Below are positions 18,897 through 27,495 of a DNA stretch of 64,000 bases, piece by piece. The notes below the pieces were generated by a model that was given only the letters and a program-made list of their open reading frames with translations, was not told the DNA's origin and made no database searches. The position numbers were made by a program, and so were the translations under genes. Position 1 is the stretch's first letter; each line of letters begins with the position of its first letter. Source of the stretch: Streptomyces sp. NBC_01216 (GTDB lineage: Bacteria; Actinomycetota; Actinomycetes; Streptomycetales; Streptomycetaceae); the NCBI RefSeq assembly GCF_035994945.1, contig NZ_CP108677.1, positions 4,030,001 through 4,094,000 on the forward strand. Direction: 5' to 3'.

Positions 18897-19763
18897 TCAG
18901 GATCCCGACGCGCGGCGGCTGTAGGCCGTCGGGGGCACCCCGACCGTCGCCGTGAAGTCCCTGACGAGATGCGCCTGATCGCTGTACCCGAGGTCGGCCG
19001 CCAGCCCGGCCCAGTCGGGTGGGCCAGGGCGCTCCTCCGACGCGGCGCGCTCCAGGGCCTCGTGGATGCGGTAACGCAGGATGACCCACTTCGGGCCGAC
19101 ACCCACGTGGTCCGCGAAGAGACGCTGCAGTGAACGGGCGGACATCCCGGCCACGGCGGCCAGCTCCGAGACCCGGCGCACCGTGCGGTCCTCGCGGACC
19201 AGGCCGACCAGCGCCATGGCACGCTCGGCCGCGGGGTCGGGAGAGGGCCCGTGGGCCAGCAGGAAGGCGTCGAGCGCGGCCACTCGCGCGCGGTCGGTGT
19301 CCGGGTCCAGTACGGCCGCCACGACGTCGGGGCCCGCCTCCGCGAACACCTCGCCCAGGGGGACCCGGAGGCCCGTCCACCGTGACACCGGCCACGCGGG
19401 CGCGAACGGACGGAAGCCCGCCGGCCGGAACTGCACCCCGCAGACGCGGCCCACCCCCGTGAGCTCCTGGGTGAAGAGTCCCAGCCCGACCCCGGACACC
19501 TCCGCTCGGGACACCTTCCCCCGGGACTCCGGCCCGCCGGTCTCGTCCGCGTCTCCGTAGCGCTGGAAGACGACGTTCACGGACGGATGCGGGACGACAT
19601 GGCTCGCGTACGGCTCGGCCAGGTCCCAGTCGATCAGCCAGTAGTGCTCCAGGTACGGGCGCAGCTCCTCGGCCGGCTCGTGCCGGCGGAAGTGGACGCG
19701 TGCCATCAGCGCGGCGGCGTCGACGATGCCCCGGGTGTCACGGCGCGGTCCGGCGGAGGGCAT
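18897..19763 (-). CDS. AraC family transcriptional regulator
   Basis: A 288-residue regulator. The N-terminal sensor region (RRHEPAEELRPYLEHYWLID, then HPSVNVVFQRYG) is typical of the DUF6597-like group. The C-terminal double HTH is RRVSELAAVAGMSARSLQRL, then AGLAADLGYSDQAHLVRDF, and the tail is VGVPPTAYSRRAS. The start is placed at ATG 19763 because the preceding DTRGIVDAAALMARVHF fits homologues. ATG 19706 is the alternative, and neither has a clear ribosome site. The target is unknown. Confidence 0.85.
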   Translation of the reverse strand: MPSAGPRRDTRGIVDAAALMARVHFRRHEPAEELRPYLEHYWLIDWDLAEPYASHVVPHPSVNVVFQRYGDADETGGPESRGKVSRAEVSGVGLGLFTQELTGVGRVCGVQFRPAGFRPFAPAWPVSRWTGLRVPLGEVFAEAGPDVVAAVLDPDTDRARVAALDAFLLAHGPSPDPAAERAMALVGLVREDRTVRRVSELAAVAGMSARSLQRLFADHVGVGPKWVILRYRIHEALERAASEERPGPPDWAGLAADLGYSDQAHLVRDFTATVGVPPTAYSRRASGS

Positions 19764-19888
19764 GCCGACGATGGTAAGGGCTCGCCGGAGAGGAAACCGC
19801 AGGTCCTCGCCGCGCCGGACCGGGCTGCGGCGGGCGACCGGCGCGACCGGTTCGAGACGGAGACCGGTGAGGCCGCCGGCCGCCGGGG

Positions 19889-20137
19889 TCACCTCGGGCG
19901 GCCCGCCGAGCCCGGCGAGAGACGGGAGACGACCTCCCCGAAGGCGTCCTCCTCGGCGGCGGTGAGGGACACCGACTCCTGGGGGTGCCAGATCCGTTCC
20001 AGAGGTGTCTCCGCCCGCGCGCGGCGGGCGCGGGCCCGCCGGCGCAGGGCCAGTGCCCACACCGTCGCCGAGGCCGCGGAGAGGCCGATGAGGGTGATCA
20101 CACGAGGGTCCGAGACCGGGCCGGGTAGGGACGGCAT
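19889..20137 (-). CDS. Small single-span membrane protein
   Basis: An 82-residue protein with one N-terminal hydrophobic segment (VITLIGLSAASATVWALAL), then an Arg-rich stretch ([12 protein letters not shown]). A short acidic region follows with ESVSLTAAEEDAFGEVVSRL, which looks like a helix. The function is unknown. The basic flank suggests a cytoplasmic C-terminus. Ordinary codon bias supports coding. Confidence 0.6.
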   Translation of the reverse strand: MPSLPGPVSDPRVITLIGLSAASATVWALALRRRARARRARAETPLERIWHPQESVSLTAAEEDAFGEVVSRLSPGSAGRPR

Positions 20138-20325
20138 GGCTGACTCCGGGGCGCGAAGGCCGTGAGGGCCGCGCGCTCCGGCTGACGGCGCGCACGCGCG
20201 GCGCTGACCCTTCCGATTGTCCCTCCTCCGGGCGGCGCGGGACAGGGGCGGAGGCCCTCTTGTGCGACGTGGCGAACCGTTCCAAGGTGGCGGGGGTGGG
20301 GAACCGGCCGGGAGGGAGCAGCCGC

Positions 20326-21186
20326 ATGCCGGACGCGGGGGCGTGGGGATTCACGGACGACAGAGGCGTGGAGGTGACGTCGGCGCGCCGGCCGGAGCGG
20401 GTCGTGGCGTACGTACGGGCCGGGGCCGCGCTGCGGGACCTGGGGGTGACGCCCGCCGCGGTGTACGGATCGGGCCACGACGGCTCGGTGCTGGACCCGG
20501 TCAAGGCCGGGGACCTGGAGGCGACCGGGGTCGCGTACCTCGGGCCGGGGCGGACCCTGGACGAGGAGATCCTGCGGGCGCTGCGGCCGGACCTCCTCGT
20601 GGACGTGACATACGACGGGAAGCGCGCCTACGCGCTGGACGAGGCCGTCGCCGACCGGCTCGGGGTGCCGACGGCCGTGCTCTCCGTCGGCGGCGAACAG
20701 TCCCTCGCGGCGATCGTCGGCCGTTTCGGGGAGCTGGGGGCCGCGCTGCGGGACGCGGACTCCGCGACACCGGTCGCGTCCGCCGCGACCGGTCCGGGGG
20801 TCGTCGAGGTGTCCGAGGCGGCCCTCGCCTCGGCGGCGGGGAGCACGAGCGCTTCCGTGCTCGCCCTGTCCGGGGCGGGACCCGACCAGGTTCATCTGGC
20901 CCGCCCGCGGGCGTGGCCGGAGCTGGCCCGGCTGCTCGACCTCGGCGTCCGCCTCCTCGACCCGGGCCCCGGTCCGGGCGCCAACTGGCTCACCACCGAA
21001 TGGGAGTACGCCGCCGGGCTGGCACCGGATCTCATCCTCTTCGACAGCCGCTCCAACGCCGTCCGGCCCGAGGTGGCGGTGTCCGCGGGCGACGCGCGGG
21101 TGGCACCGTGGAACCCGGAGACCCCACCCAGCCCCGTGGCCTACGGCCGCTTCTTCCGGGACGTCGCTGCGGCGCTGCCGGCCTGA
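20326..21186 (+). CDS. FecB-like periplasmic-binding-fold protein without signal peptide
   Basis: A 286-residue protein with the helical-backbone substrate-binding fold of siderophore or iron receptors: PERVVAYVRAGAALRDLGV, then EEILRALRPDLLVDVTYDGK, and a C-terminal AGLAPDLILFDSRSN. The start is ATG at 20326, with GGAGGGAG at 20311-20318; this gives no signal peptide or lipobox, and the longer upstream frame has none either. No permease or ATPase is adjacent. It may be a cytoplasmic binding protein of the kind seen with intracellular siderophore release, or an orphan. Confidence 0.8.
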   Translation: MPDAGAWGFTDDRGVEVTSARRPERVVAYVRAGAALRDLGVTPAAVYGSGHDGSVLDPVKAGDLEATGVAYLGPGRTLDEEILRALRPDLLVDVTYDGKRAYALDEAVADRLGVPTAVLSVGGEQSLAAIVGRFGELGAALRDADSATPVASAATGPGVVEVSEAALASAAGSTSASVLALSGAGPDQVHLARPRAWPELARLLDLGVRLLDPGPGPGANWLTTEWEYAAGLAPDLILFDSRSNAVRPEVAVSAGDARVAPWNPETPPSPVAYGRFFRDVAAALPA

Positions 21187-21277
21187 CGGACGCCCGCGCG
21201 GACACCGTCGGCCCGCCCGACCCGGTCCGTTCCTCTCCCGGCGGGCCCTCCCCGCCCGCCTGGTCCCGCCCTGGTCC

Positions 21278-21507
21278 GTCTACGGCGACTTCAAGGGGCC
21301 GTCGGCGGTCACCCGGTGTTCGTCCAGCACAACCGGCGCGTCGGCGCCCTCGTCCGGGTGATCTGCCTGGCCCTGCTGGTGTTCTGCCTGATCGAGCGGC
21401 AGGTACGGCGGGCGCTGGCGCGATGGAGACGGCGCGTCGCCCGGGATCCACCCGGGCCGCCGCCGAGCGCGGCCCACGGGCCGGATGATCCTGCATCACC
21501 TCGGTGA
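21278..21507 (+). pseudogene. Frameshifted C-terminal remnant of an IS1634/IS4-type (DDE) transposase
   Basis: Two frames together read the tail of an IS4-superfamily transposase. VYGDFKGPSAV lies in one frame (from 21278). HPVFVQHNRRVGAL followed by VRVICLALLVFCLIERQVRR lies in the next (from about 21310), so a frameshift sits near 21308-21313. The conserved CLALLVFCLIERQVR block is diagnostic. No upstream transposase domain or terminal inverted repeats are seen, so this is an old scar. Confidence 0.7.
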
Positions 21508-21577
21508 GTTCCGGCTACGCGTCCGCGGAGCCACCGACCCGCCCTGACGGAGCCCGCGCCGGCCAGCCGGTCCGGCC

Positions 21578-22222
21578 TCACTTCCGCCAGAACAGGTGGT
21601 GCGTCACGCCGCTCGGGCTGGGCACGACGTCCTGGTGGAACCGGTCGCGCAGCTCGTCGGGGGACTCCCACAGCCGGGCCCCGGAGCCGAGCCTCGTCGG
21701 CGCGACCGCCACATGCATGGTGTCGAGGAGGTCGGCCTCGAGGAACTGCCGGATGACCGTGGCCCCACCGCCAAGCCGGACGTCCTGCCCCTGCGCTGCC
21801 TCCTTCGCCTGGGCGAGCACCGCGGCCGGGTCGCCGTCGACGAAGTGGAAGGTGGTGTCGGAGAGCGTGAACGACGGGCGCTTGTGGTGCGTCATGACGA
21901 ACACCGGCGTGTGGAAAGGGGGTTTGTCGCCCCACCATCCCTGCCACTCGTGGTCCTGCCAGGGCCCGCGCTGCGGCCCGAACTTGTTGCGGCCCATGAT
22001 CTCGGCGCCGATGTTGCAGGCGTAGTCCCGTGTGAAGTAGTCGTCCAGACCCCGGCCACCGGGTTCGGAACGTTTGACGGGCGGGTGGTCGGTGGCAAAG
22101 GCCCAGGCGAGCAAGCTCCCCGGATCGGCATGGCCGAACGGCTTCTCGAGGCTCTGGCCCTCGCCGGCGCCGAACCCGTCGCTCGAGACGGTGAAGTTCT
22201 GGACCCGCAGCAGCTGGCTCAT
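21578..22222 (-). CDS. Dihydrofolate reductase/RibD_C-family reductase
   Basis: A 214-residue protein of the RibD C-terminal (DHFR-like) fold. It shows SSDGFGAGEGQSLEKPFG, GAEIMGRNKFGP, and the NADPH-binding LGGGATVIRQFLEADLLD. Such proteins reduce pterin or flavin-like substrates with NADPH; the true substrate is unknown. The start is ATG at 22222 behind a strong AGGAGGAG site. A second family member lies at 23369-23965. Confidence 0.88.
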   Translation of the reverse strand: MSQLLRVQNFTVSSDGFGAGEGQSLEKPFGHADPGSLLAWAFATDHPPVKRSEPGGRGLDDYFTRDYACNIGAEIMGRNKFGPQRGPWQDHEWQGWWGDKPPFHTPVFVMTHHKRPSFTLSDTTFHFVDGDPAAVLAQAKEAAQGQDVRLGGGATVIRQFLEADLLDTMHVAVAPTRLGSGARLWESPDELRDRFHQDVVPSPSGVTHHLFWRK

Positions 22223-22410
22223 ACCGCTCCTCCTGCTTCGCACTTTCTGAGCACCTGACGAACCGTAGACGGCCGGGCCGGGAAGGCTCATCGCCGCATC
22301 GCGCAGTTCTCATCGAGCTCCCGCAGCCGCGCGCAGGGCGACGTCTTTCCCGTGCCGGACGCCGCCCGACCACGATCCCCAGCCGAATCAGCGACCCGCG
22401 CAAAAGGTTC

Positions 22411-22839
22411 CTAGTGCCGCGGTCGTACCGCCTCGCGCGCGCCGGACCCGCTCCCCAGGCTCTCCCGGAGCGAACCGGCGAACTCCTCCGCCTGCGTCAG
22501 CTGGGCGCGGAGTGCCTCGACCCGCTCCGTGGCGGCCTGCTCGTAGACCCGCACCCGCGCGACCAGGACGGCCCGTTCGGCGGGCGGGAGCTCCCCGTCC
22601 GTGCCCGGGCGGTCCGCGCCCAGCCGGTCCACGGCCGTCAGCAGGTCCCGGGCCTCCTCGGTGGTGAAGCCGAGCGGCTTCATCCGGCGGACCACCAGCA
22701 GACGGGAGACGTCGGCCTCGGTGTAGAGCGGGAACCCGCCCTCCGACCGGGCGGAGGGGACGACCAGGCCGGCGTCCTCGTAGTGGCGGATGGTGCGCAG
22801 CGACAGTTCGGTGCGTGCCGCCACCTCGCCGATCTGCAT
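22411..22839 (-). CDS. MerR family transcriptional regulator
   Basis: A 142-residue regulator. The N-terminal winged HTH is MQIGEVAARTELSLRTIRHY, then EDAGLVVPSARSEGGFPLY; a dimerisation coiled coil covers about residues 85-130. It has no metal-binding Cys cluster, so it is not a mercury or copper type. The start is ATG at 22839. An AT-rich stretch at 23033-23075 upstream probably holds its promoter. Its targets could be either flanking reductase gene; this is inference. Confidence 0.88.
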   Translation of the reverse strand: MQIGEVAARTELSLRTIRHYEDAGLVVPSARSEGGFPLYTEADVSRLLVVRRMKPLGFTTEEARDLLTAVDRLGADRPGTDGELPPAERAVLVARVRVYEQAATERVEALRAQLTQAEEFAGSLRESLGSGSGAREAVRPRH

Positions 22840-23368
22840 GGGCTCACCGGGGATGTGCCGCCGGCGCACGCCGACCCCGAGGTTCGTCCCCGGCCTTCTG
22901 CCCAGACCCCGGCCGTAGTTCTCGAAGCCCTGTCCCGGGCCCGCTCCCGTCCGTGCTCCTCGGTCCCTGCCCAGGTCTCTGCCCACGGCGTCCGTCCTCT
23001 CCTCGCGACTGCGGCGGGGCTGACACCCGCGCATTACATACCATTCGTCATAACTTCATCACTTATCAGCGTAGGAAAGGCGGCGAAACGCGGTCGACGG
23101 GTCACCCGGCGGGTCCCGGCGGGCCACTTCGCGGCTTTCGCCGTCTCCCGGCCGCCTCCGTCGCTCGCGGCACGCCCGCCGCCCTCGGACCCGTCCGACC
23201 CGCGCACCGTCGCCGCCGTACGGGGGTGCCCCGGTCCCGCGGCACGCGTCGATCGCTCAGGTGTGTCCCAGGTCATGTGTCCGGCGGCTCCGTGGGCGAT
23301 GAGTTTCCGGTGGGAGGGGGGTCTTCCGTCCGTACACCGCAACGGAAACCGAGAGTGGAGAAAGTCCC
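22840..23368. other. 529-bp intergenic region upstream of merR and the second reductase gene
   Basis: It has no convincing gene. The stretch at about 23033-23075 (CATTACATACCATTCG, then ATAACTTCATCACTTATC) is strikingly AT-rich for this genome and probably holds the divergent promoters. The remainder is GC-rich and featureless apart from the GTGGAGAAAG ribosome site before 23369. Confidence 0.4.
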
Positions 23369-23965
23369 ATGCGCATCGTCATCAGCGAGTTCATCAGCCT
23401 CGACGGCGTCGTGCAGGCCCCCGGCGGGGCGGAGGAGGACCGTGAGGGCGGATTCACCCACGGCGGCTGGACCCACCCGTTCTTCGACGCGGAGGTGGTC
23501 GGCGGGGCGTTCGACGAGGCGATGAGCACGGCCGACGCGCTGCTGTTCGGGCGCCGCACGTGGAAGACGATGGCGGAGGCGTGGCCGGCGCGGGCCGGTG
23601 ACCCGTTCGCCGACCGGATGAACGGCATCAGGAAGTACGTCGTGTCGGAGACGCTCGGTCACGCCGATCTGACGTGGGACAACAGCACACTCATCGCCGG
23701 CGACGAGGCCGTCGCCCGGATCCGGGAACTGCGCGGGGCCGAGGGCGGAGACCTGCTCGTGATGGGCAGCCCCACCCTCGTCCGCGCCCTGCTGGGCGAG
23801 GGCCTCGTCGACGAACTGCGGCTCATGATCATGCCGGTGCTGCTGGGCGGCGGTAAGTCGATCTTTCCCGCCGACGGCGGGCTGCGCACGCTCGAACTGG
23901 TCTCGTCCGTCAGCAGCGGCGCCGGTGTGCAGGTGTGCACCTACCGCCGGACCGCCGACGCGTGA
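23369..23965 (+). CDS. Dihydrofolate reductase-family protein (RibD_C domain)
   Basis: A 198-residue member of the DHFR/RibD_C family. It starts MRIVISEFISLDGVVQAPGG and contains ADALLFGRRTWKTMAEAW and DLLVMGSPTLVRALLGEGLVD, then LRLMIMPVLLGGGKSIF. This is the YyaP/YwjB-like subgroup whose physiological substrate is unknown. The start is ATG at 23369. Its stop lies 105 bp before the left attachment site of the integrated element, so it is the chromosomal left flank. Confidence 0.88.
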   Translation: MRIVISEFISLDGVVQAPGGAEEDREGGFTHGGWTHPFFDAEVVGGAFDEAMSTADALLFGRRTWKTMAEAWPARAGDPFADRMNGIRKYVVSETLGHADLTWDNSTLIAGDEAVARIRELRGAEGGDLLVMGSPTLVRALLGEGLVDELRLMIMPVLLGGGKSIFPADGGLRTLELVSSVSSGAGVQVCTYRRTADA

Positions 23966-24069
23966 TCCGGGCGGGCCGCGTCGCGGCCGGGGGCGTCAGA
24001 GCCTGTCGGGCCCGGCCGTCACGGCGGAGTGGCACCCGCCGTCGACGGCGGAGGGCGTCAGGCCGCCCG

Positions 24070-24150
24070 GGTCAGGGCCACACCAGGCAGTACGGCTGGT
24101 GCCCGGCCTCGTGCAGACGTACCGAGAAGTCCTGCCACTCGTGCAGCAAC
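24070..24150. repeat. Left attachment site (attL), copy of a gene 3' end
   Basis: An 81-bp direct repeat of 31322-31402. Bases 24070-24137 are identical, 24138 differs, and 24139-24150 are identical again. On the minus strand it encodes LLHEWQDFSVRLHEAGHQPY, then CLVWP and a stop, the C-terminus of the protein at 31324-31899. Here it is a headless fragment. Sequence left of 24070 is chromosome; sequence to the right is element. Confidence 0.9.
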
Positions 24151-24253
24151 TGGCGGGGGCGGTGGGGTGACCTGCGACTTTGCCGCGAAACCGCTAAGGA
24201 CCAGGGAAAACTACGCTTGGTAGTTCTCACTGGTCCGCGGTGTTTTCCGGCGC

Positions 24254-24284
24254 GTTGTGCCCTGGTTGTGCCCTGGTTGTGCCC
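24254..24284. repeat. Left-arm phased repeats (TTGTGCCC, 11-bp period)
   Basis: Three copies of TTGTGCCC start at 24255, 24266 and 24277, exactly 11 bp apart, about 105 bp inside the left attachment site. The same TGTGCCC word recurs at the other end with the same spacing. They are candidate arm-type binding sites for the element's recombinase. Confidence 0.6.
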
Positions 24285-24336
24285 GCTGGGATGGAGCCCT
24301 GAGCCTTGCGCGCGGTGGCGGTGGCGGTGAAGGAAG

Positions 24337-25023
24337 TCATCGGCGTTGGCGTCTGACGTGGACGTCTGCGGTGTGTGGCGCGTTGACAGTGTGGTGAGCC
24401 GGGATGGCGCGGGCGGCGAGAGTGACGCCGCTGACAATGCGGCAGCAGCGGCCGACTGCGATGCCGGGGCCGAGGCTGATGTTGCTGCCGGTCTGTACGC
24501 GGTCGCCGATGAGGGCGCCGAACTGCGGCGTGCCGCAGCGGTAGAGGCCCTCGGGGGTGCGCAGGATGATGTCGCGTTCCGGGCGGCGCAGGTCGGGGCT
24601 CCACATGCTGATGGCGGCGACGGTGACGCCGGCGGACAGGTGGGCGTCGGCGCCGACGAGCGTGCGGTTGACGCCGATGCGGTGGCCGAGGACGGAGCCG
24701 TGGCCGATGAACGTCTTGGTCACCTCGCAGTTGAAGCCGATCGAGACATCGGCGCAGAGCACGGAGCCGGCTCGCACGGTGGAGAACTCCCAGACCTGGA
24801 CGCGGGGCCCGATGATCACGTCGTCGCCGATGATCGCTGTGCGGTGGATCCGGGCGGTGGGGTGGATGCGATGCGGGACGTGGTCGAGAGCCTGGTGGTG
24901 CAGGTTGTCCCAGTCGGCGAGGAAGTCGGCGAGCTCGTACTCCGCGAGGTGGCTGTAGGGGGTGCGGTGCAGGTCGTGGTCGGCGCGGACGGTGAGGTAG
25001 TCGCCCAGCTTGATCGTCGGCAT
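24337..25023 (-). CDS. Hexapeptide-repeat acyl/nucleotidyl transferase-like protein (left-handed beta-helix)
   Basis: A 228-residue protein. After an N-terminal region of about 55 residues comes a run of hexapeptide repeats: HPTARIHRTAIIGDDVIIGP, then RVQVWEFSTVRAGSVLCADV, then IGHGSVLGHRIGVNRTLVGA. These build a left-handed parallel beta-helix, as in sugar O-/N-acetyltransferases and serine acetyltransferases. It probably acetylates a sugar or nucleotide sugar, given the glycosyltransferase and epimerase next door. The start is ATG at 25023. It is divergent from the glycosyltransferase across 99 bp. Confidence 0.85.
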   Translation of the reverse strand: MPTIKLGDYLTVRADHDLHRTPYSHLAEYELADFLADWDNLHHQALDHVPHRIHPTARIHRTAIIGDDVIIGPRVQVWEFSTVRAGSVLCADVSIGFNCEVTKTFIGHGSVLGHRIGVNRTLVGADAHLSAGVTVAAISMWSPDLRRPERDIILRTPEGLYRCGTPQFGALIGDRVQTGSNISLGPGIAVGRCCRIVSGVTLAARAIPAHHTVNAPHTADVHVRRQRR

Positions 25024-25122
25024 GGCGGAGCCTCTCTTGAACGAGTGGTGACGGGCGAGGGACGTGCGGGTGAAGGACTACGATCGCGGGCACCGCCGCC
25101 GAGCAAGCTGGGAGTGGCCGCT

Positions 25123-26007
25123 GTGTCTGAGCCGCGTGTGGGTGTGGTCGTGGTGACCATGGGCAACCGGCCTGCCGAGGTCGAGGCGCTTCTGGCTTCG
25201 GTGGCCAAGCAGGACACGCCACCCGATCGGATCGTGATCGTCGGCAATGGCACGCCGCTGCCCGACTTCCCGGGTCTGCCCGGCGAGGTCACGGTCCTGG
25301 AGCTGGAAGAGAACCTGGGCTGCCCAGGCGGCCGGAACGTCGGCATCGCCCGACTGCGCGCCTTCGGTGACATTGACGTCGTGATCGAACTCGACGACGA
25401 CGGGCTGCTCGTCCAGACCGAGGTGTTCGACCAGGTGCGGCGCCAGTTCGCTGCCGATCCCCGCCTCGGCATCGTGGGCTTTCGCGTCGCCGACGAGCAC
25501 GGCGAGACGCAGTCGCGGCATGTCCCGCGCCCCGGCGGGCGAGATCCGATGCGCCGGGGTCTGGTGACCGGATTCCTCGGTGGTGGGCACGCGTTCTCGA
25601 TGCGGATGCTGAACGAGATCGGCGACTGGCCGGCGGATTTCTTCTTCACCCACGAGGAGACCGATCTGGCCTGGCGGGCCCTGGACGCGGACTGGAAGAT
25701 TCTTTACGAGCCTGGCCTGTTGCTGCAGCACCCCAAGACCTCCCCAGCTCGCCATGCCGTCTACTACCGCTTTACCGCCCGCAACCGCGTCTGGCTGGCC
25801 CGGCGTCGCCTGCCGCTTCCGCTGGTCCCCGTGCACTTGGGCATCTGGACGCTGATCACCCTGCTGCGTACGCGATCACTGGGCGGGCTGCGGGCCTGGG
25901 CGGGCGGTTTCCTCGAAGGCTGGCGCACGTCGTGCGGCGAGCGGCGCCCGATGCGCTGGCGCACAGTGGTGCGCATGACCCGGCTCGGCCGCCCGCCTGT
26001 GATCTGA
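25123..26007 (+). CDS. Family 2 glycosyltransferase
   Basis: A 294-residue GT-A fold enzyme. The N-terminus VGVVVVTMGNRPAEVEALL gives the nucleotide-binding strand. ENLGCPGGRNVGIARLRAFG and VIELDDDGLL supply the metal-binding DxD. FFFTHEETDLAWRALDADWK holds the ED-type catalytic acid motif of rhamnosyl/galactofuranosyl-like GT2 enzymes. The C-terminus has a short hydrophobic segment (LGIWTLITLLRT) that may contact the membrane. The start is GTG at 25123, because GGGAG lies just upstream. It is convergent with the epimerase. Donor and acceptor are unknown. Confidence 0.9.
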   Translation: MSEPRVGVVVVTMGNRPAEVEALLASVAKQDTPPDRIVIVGNGTPLPDFPGLPGEVTVLELEENLGCPGGRNVGIARLRAFGDIDVVIELDDDGLLVQTEVFDQVRRQFAADPRLGIVGFRVADEHGETQSRHVPRPGGRDPMRRGLVTGFLGGGHAFSMRMLNEIGDWPADFFFTHEETDLAWRALDADWKILYEPGLLLQHPKTSPARHAVYYRFTARNRVWLARRRLPLPLVPVHLGIWTLITLLRTRSLGGLRAWAGGFLEGWRTSCGERRPMRWRTVVRMTRLGRPPVI

Positions 26008-26023
26008 CGCGGCCCGGATGACG

Positions 26024-27124
26024 TCACGCGGGTGCGGTCTGCCGCAGCCAGTCGGGGATCGCCTGTGGGGTGCGCTGAAGCCACGCGGTGTAGCGGGCGA
26101 TTCCCTCCTCGACCGTGATCGCGGGCTGCCAGTCCAGCAGGTGCCGCATCCGGCCTATGGCCGCGTAGCCTCCCTGTGGGTCTCCCGGCGGCATCGGGGT
26201 CTCCATGAACTGAGTCCGCGGATAGTGCTGTTGGACCTGCTCGGCCACCTGGCGGATCGTCGTGGCGTGCCCGGTGCCCAAGTTGACTGTCTCATTGTGT
26301 GCTCGCGGCGCGACCAGCGCCCGCACCGTTCCCGCGGCGACGTCGTCGACGTGGATCAGGTCGCGGACCTGGTGCCCGCCGCCGTTGAGGTGCAGCGGCA
26401 GCCCGAGGGCGGCGCGGGCGGCGAACCAGGCGACCACCCAGGAGTGGGAGCCGCGTTTGACGGTCTGCGGATCCCCGTACACGGAGAAGTAGCGCACGAT
26501 CGCGTACGAGGTACCGACCTGGGCCAGGTGGAGCGCGGTCTGGAACTCGCCCCACAGTTTGGTGTTGGCGTACACGGACAGCGGCTGCAGCACGGCGCTC
26601 TCGCCGAAGCAGGGCGGCATGTGTCCGTAGACCGCCTCAAGGAGTTGGCGCATCGAGCGGGTCTCCGCACAGGCGGGGCGCTCGTCGCGGTTGCCATTGC
26701 CGTAGACGCTGGCCGAGGAGACGTAGCAGAAGCGGCGCACCCGCTCGCAGGCGGCCACGGCGTCCAGCACGGTCTGGGTGCCGATTACGTTGGTGGTGAT
26801 CGCGTTCATCGGGTGGCGGGTGCAGGCGGCCACGTCGGCGAGTGCGGCGGCGTGGATGACGTAGTCACAGTCAGCGACCAGACGCCGCACCAGCTTGGCG
26901 TCGGTGACATCGCCGACGGCGAAGTCCGCATCGTCCTCATCGACGCCGAACAACAACCGGTACGCCGACAGTGGGTAGGCATCCAGACGGCACAGGCTCA
27001 CCGGACGCGCTCCCACCTCGCGCAGGTGAGCCGCGATGCGGCTGCCGATCAGCCCGCCTCCACCCGTTACCAATACGGTTCGGCCGCACAGTTCTGCGGT
27101 CAGATCGTCGTGCGTAGCCTGCAC
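26024..27124 (-). CDS. NAD-dependent sugar epimerase/dehydratase (extended SDR)
   Basis: A 366-residue protein. The Rossmann motif VLVTGGGGLIGSRIAAHL is near residues 17-34. The catalytic pair lies in PLSVYANTKLWGE (YxxxK), and FCYVSSASVYGNGN carries the Ser/Thr. The C-terminal half has VRYFSVYGDPQTV and VRDLIHVDDVAAGTVRAL, as in UDP-glucose 4-epimerase and dTDP-glucose 4,6-dehydratase families. The start is GTG at 27124, directly preceded by AGGAGG. It is presumably part of a small sugar-modification cassette with the glycosyltransferase and hexapeptide transferase. The substrate is unknown. Confidence 0.9.
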   Translation of the reverse strand: MQATHDDLTAELCGRTVLVTGGGGLIGSRIAAHLREVGARPVSLCRLDAYPLSAYRLLFGVDEDDADFAVGDVTDAKLVRRLVADCDYVIHAAALADVAACTRHPMNAITTNVIGTQTVLDAVAACERVRRFCYVSSASVYGNGNRDERPACAETRSMRQLLEAVYGHMPPCFGESAVLQPLSVYANTKLWGEFQTALHLAQVGTSYAIVRYFSVYGDPQTVKRGSHSWVVAWFAARAALGLPLHLNGGGHQVRDLIHVDDVAAGTVRALVAPRAHNETVNLGTGHATTIRQVAEQVQQHYPRTQFMETPMPPGDPQGGYAAIGRMRHLLDWQPAITVEEGIARYTAWLQRTPQAIPDWLRQTAPA

Positions 27125-27231
27125 AGTGCCTCCTGGCGTCAGAGGGTGGCGCGCATCGGCGGGTAAGCGGCCCGATGGGCTGATGCGTGCGGGTGAAGGC
27201 GTGACTCGCGCCGGTGGTCGCCTGCCGCGAG

Positions 27232-27495
27232 TCACGCTGGTGTCGCTCGGTGCAGCGGGTTGCCCGGTGCCGGGGTGACGCGCAGGAAGACGGTCACGAT
27301 CTCCCGGAAGCCTGTGTGCCCGGTGGTCCCTGCATGTGCCAGAGCCCATCTGTCCGGCTGGAGTTGGCTGGTGCCGGGCTCCGAGCGTTCCAGGCACGTG
27401 GTGCACTCCATCTCCCGGATCGGCGCCGAGACGCCCGGTGCGCGGTCCCGTCCGATGGTCCAGTCGGCGAATCGGTACACGGTGCCCGCGTTCAT
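27232..27495 (-). CDS. DUF7848 family small protein
   Basis: An 87-residue protein. It has a Cys pair in REMECTTCLERSE, then RWALAHAGTTGHTGFREIVT, the hallmark of DUF7848 proteins, which are common in Streptomyces and on their mobile elements. A zinc-binding knuckle is likely from CTTC plus the His residues. The function is unknown. The start is ATG at 27495, overlapping the preceding gene's stop (ATGA), so the two are co-translated. Confidence 0.8.
   Translation of the reverse strand: MNAGTVYRFADWTIGRDRAPGVSAPIREMECTTCLERSEPGTSQLQPDRWALAHAGTTGHTGFREIVTVFLRVTPAPGNPLHRATPA

Noticed and set aside
24072..24437. 121-codon minus-strand frame at the left end of the element
   Set aside because: Its last 26 codons are the displaced 3' end of the target gene; the rest is not coding, so it is an attachment-site artefact.
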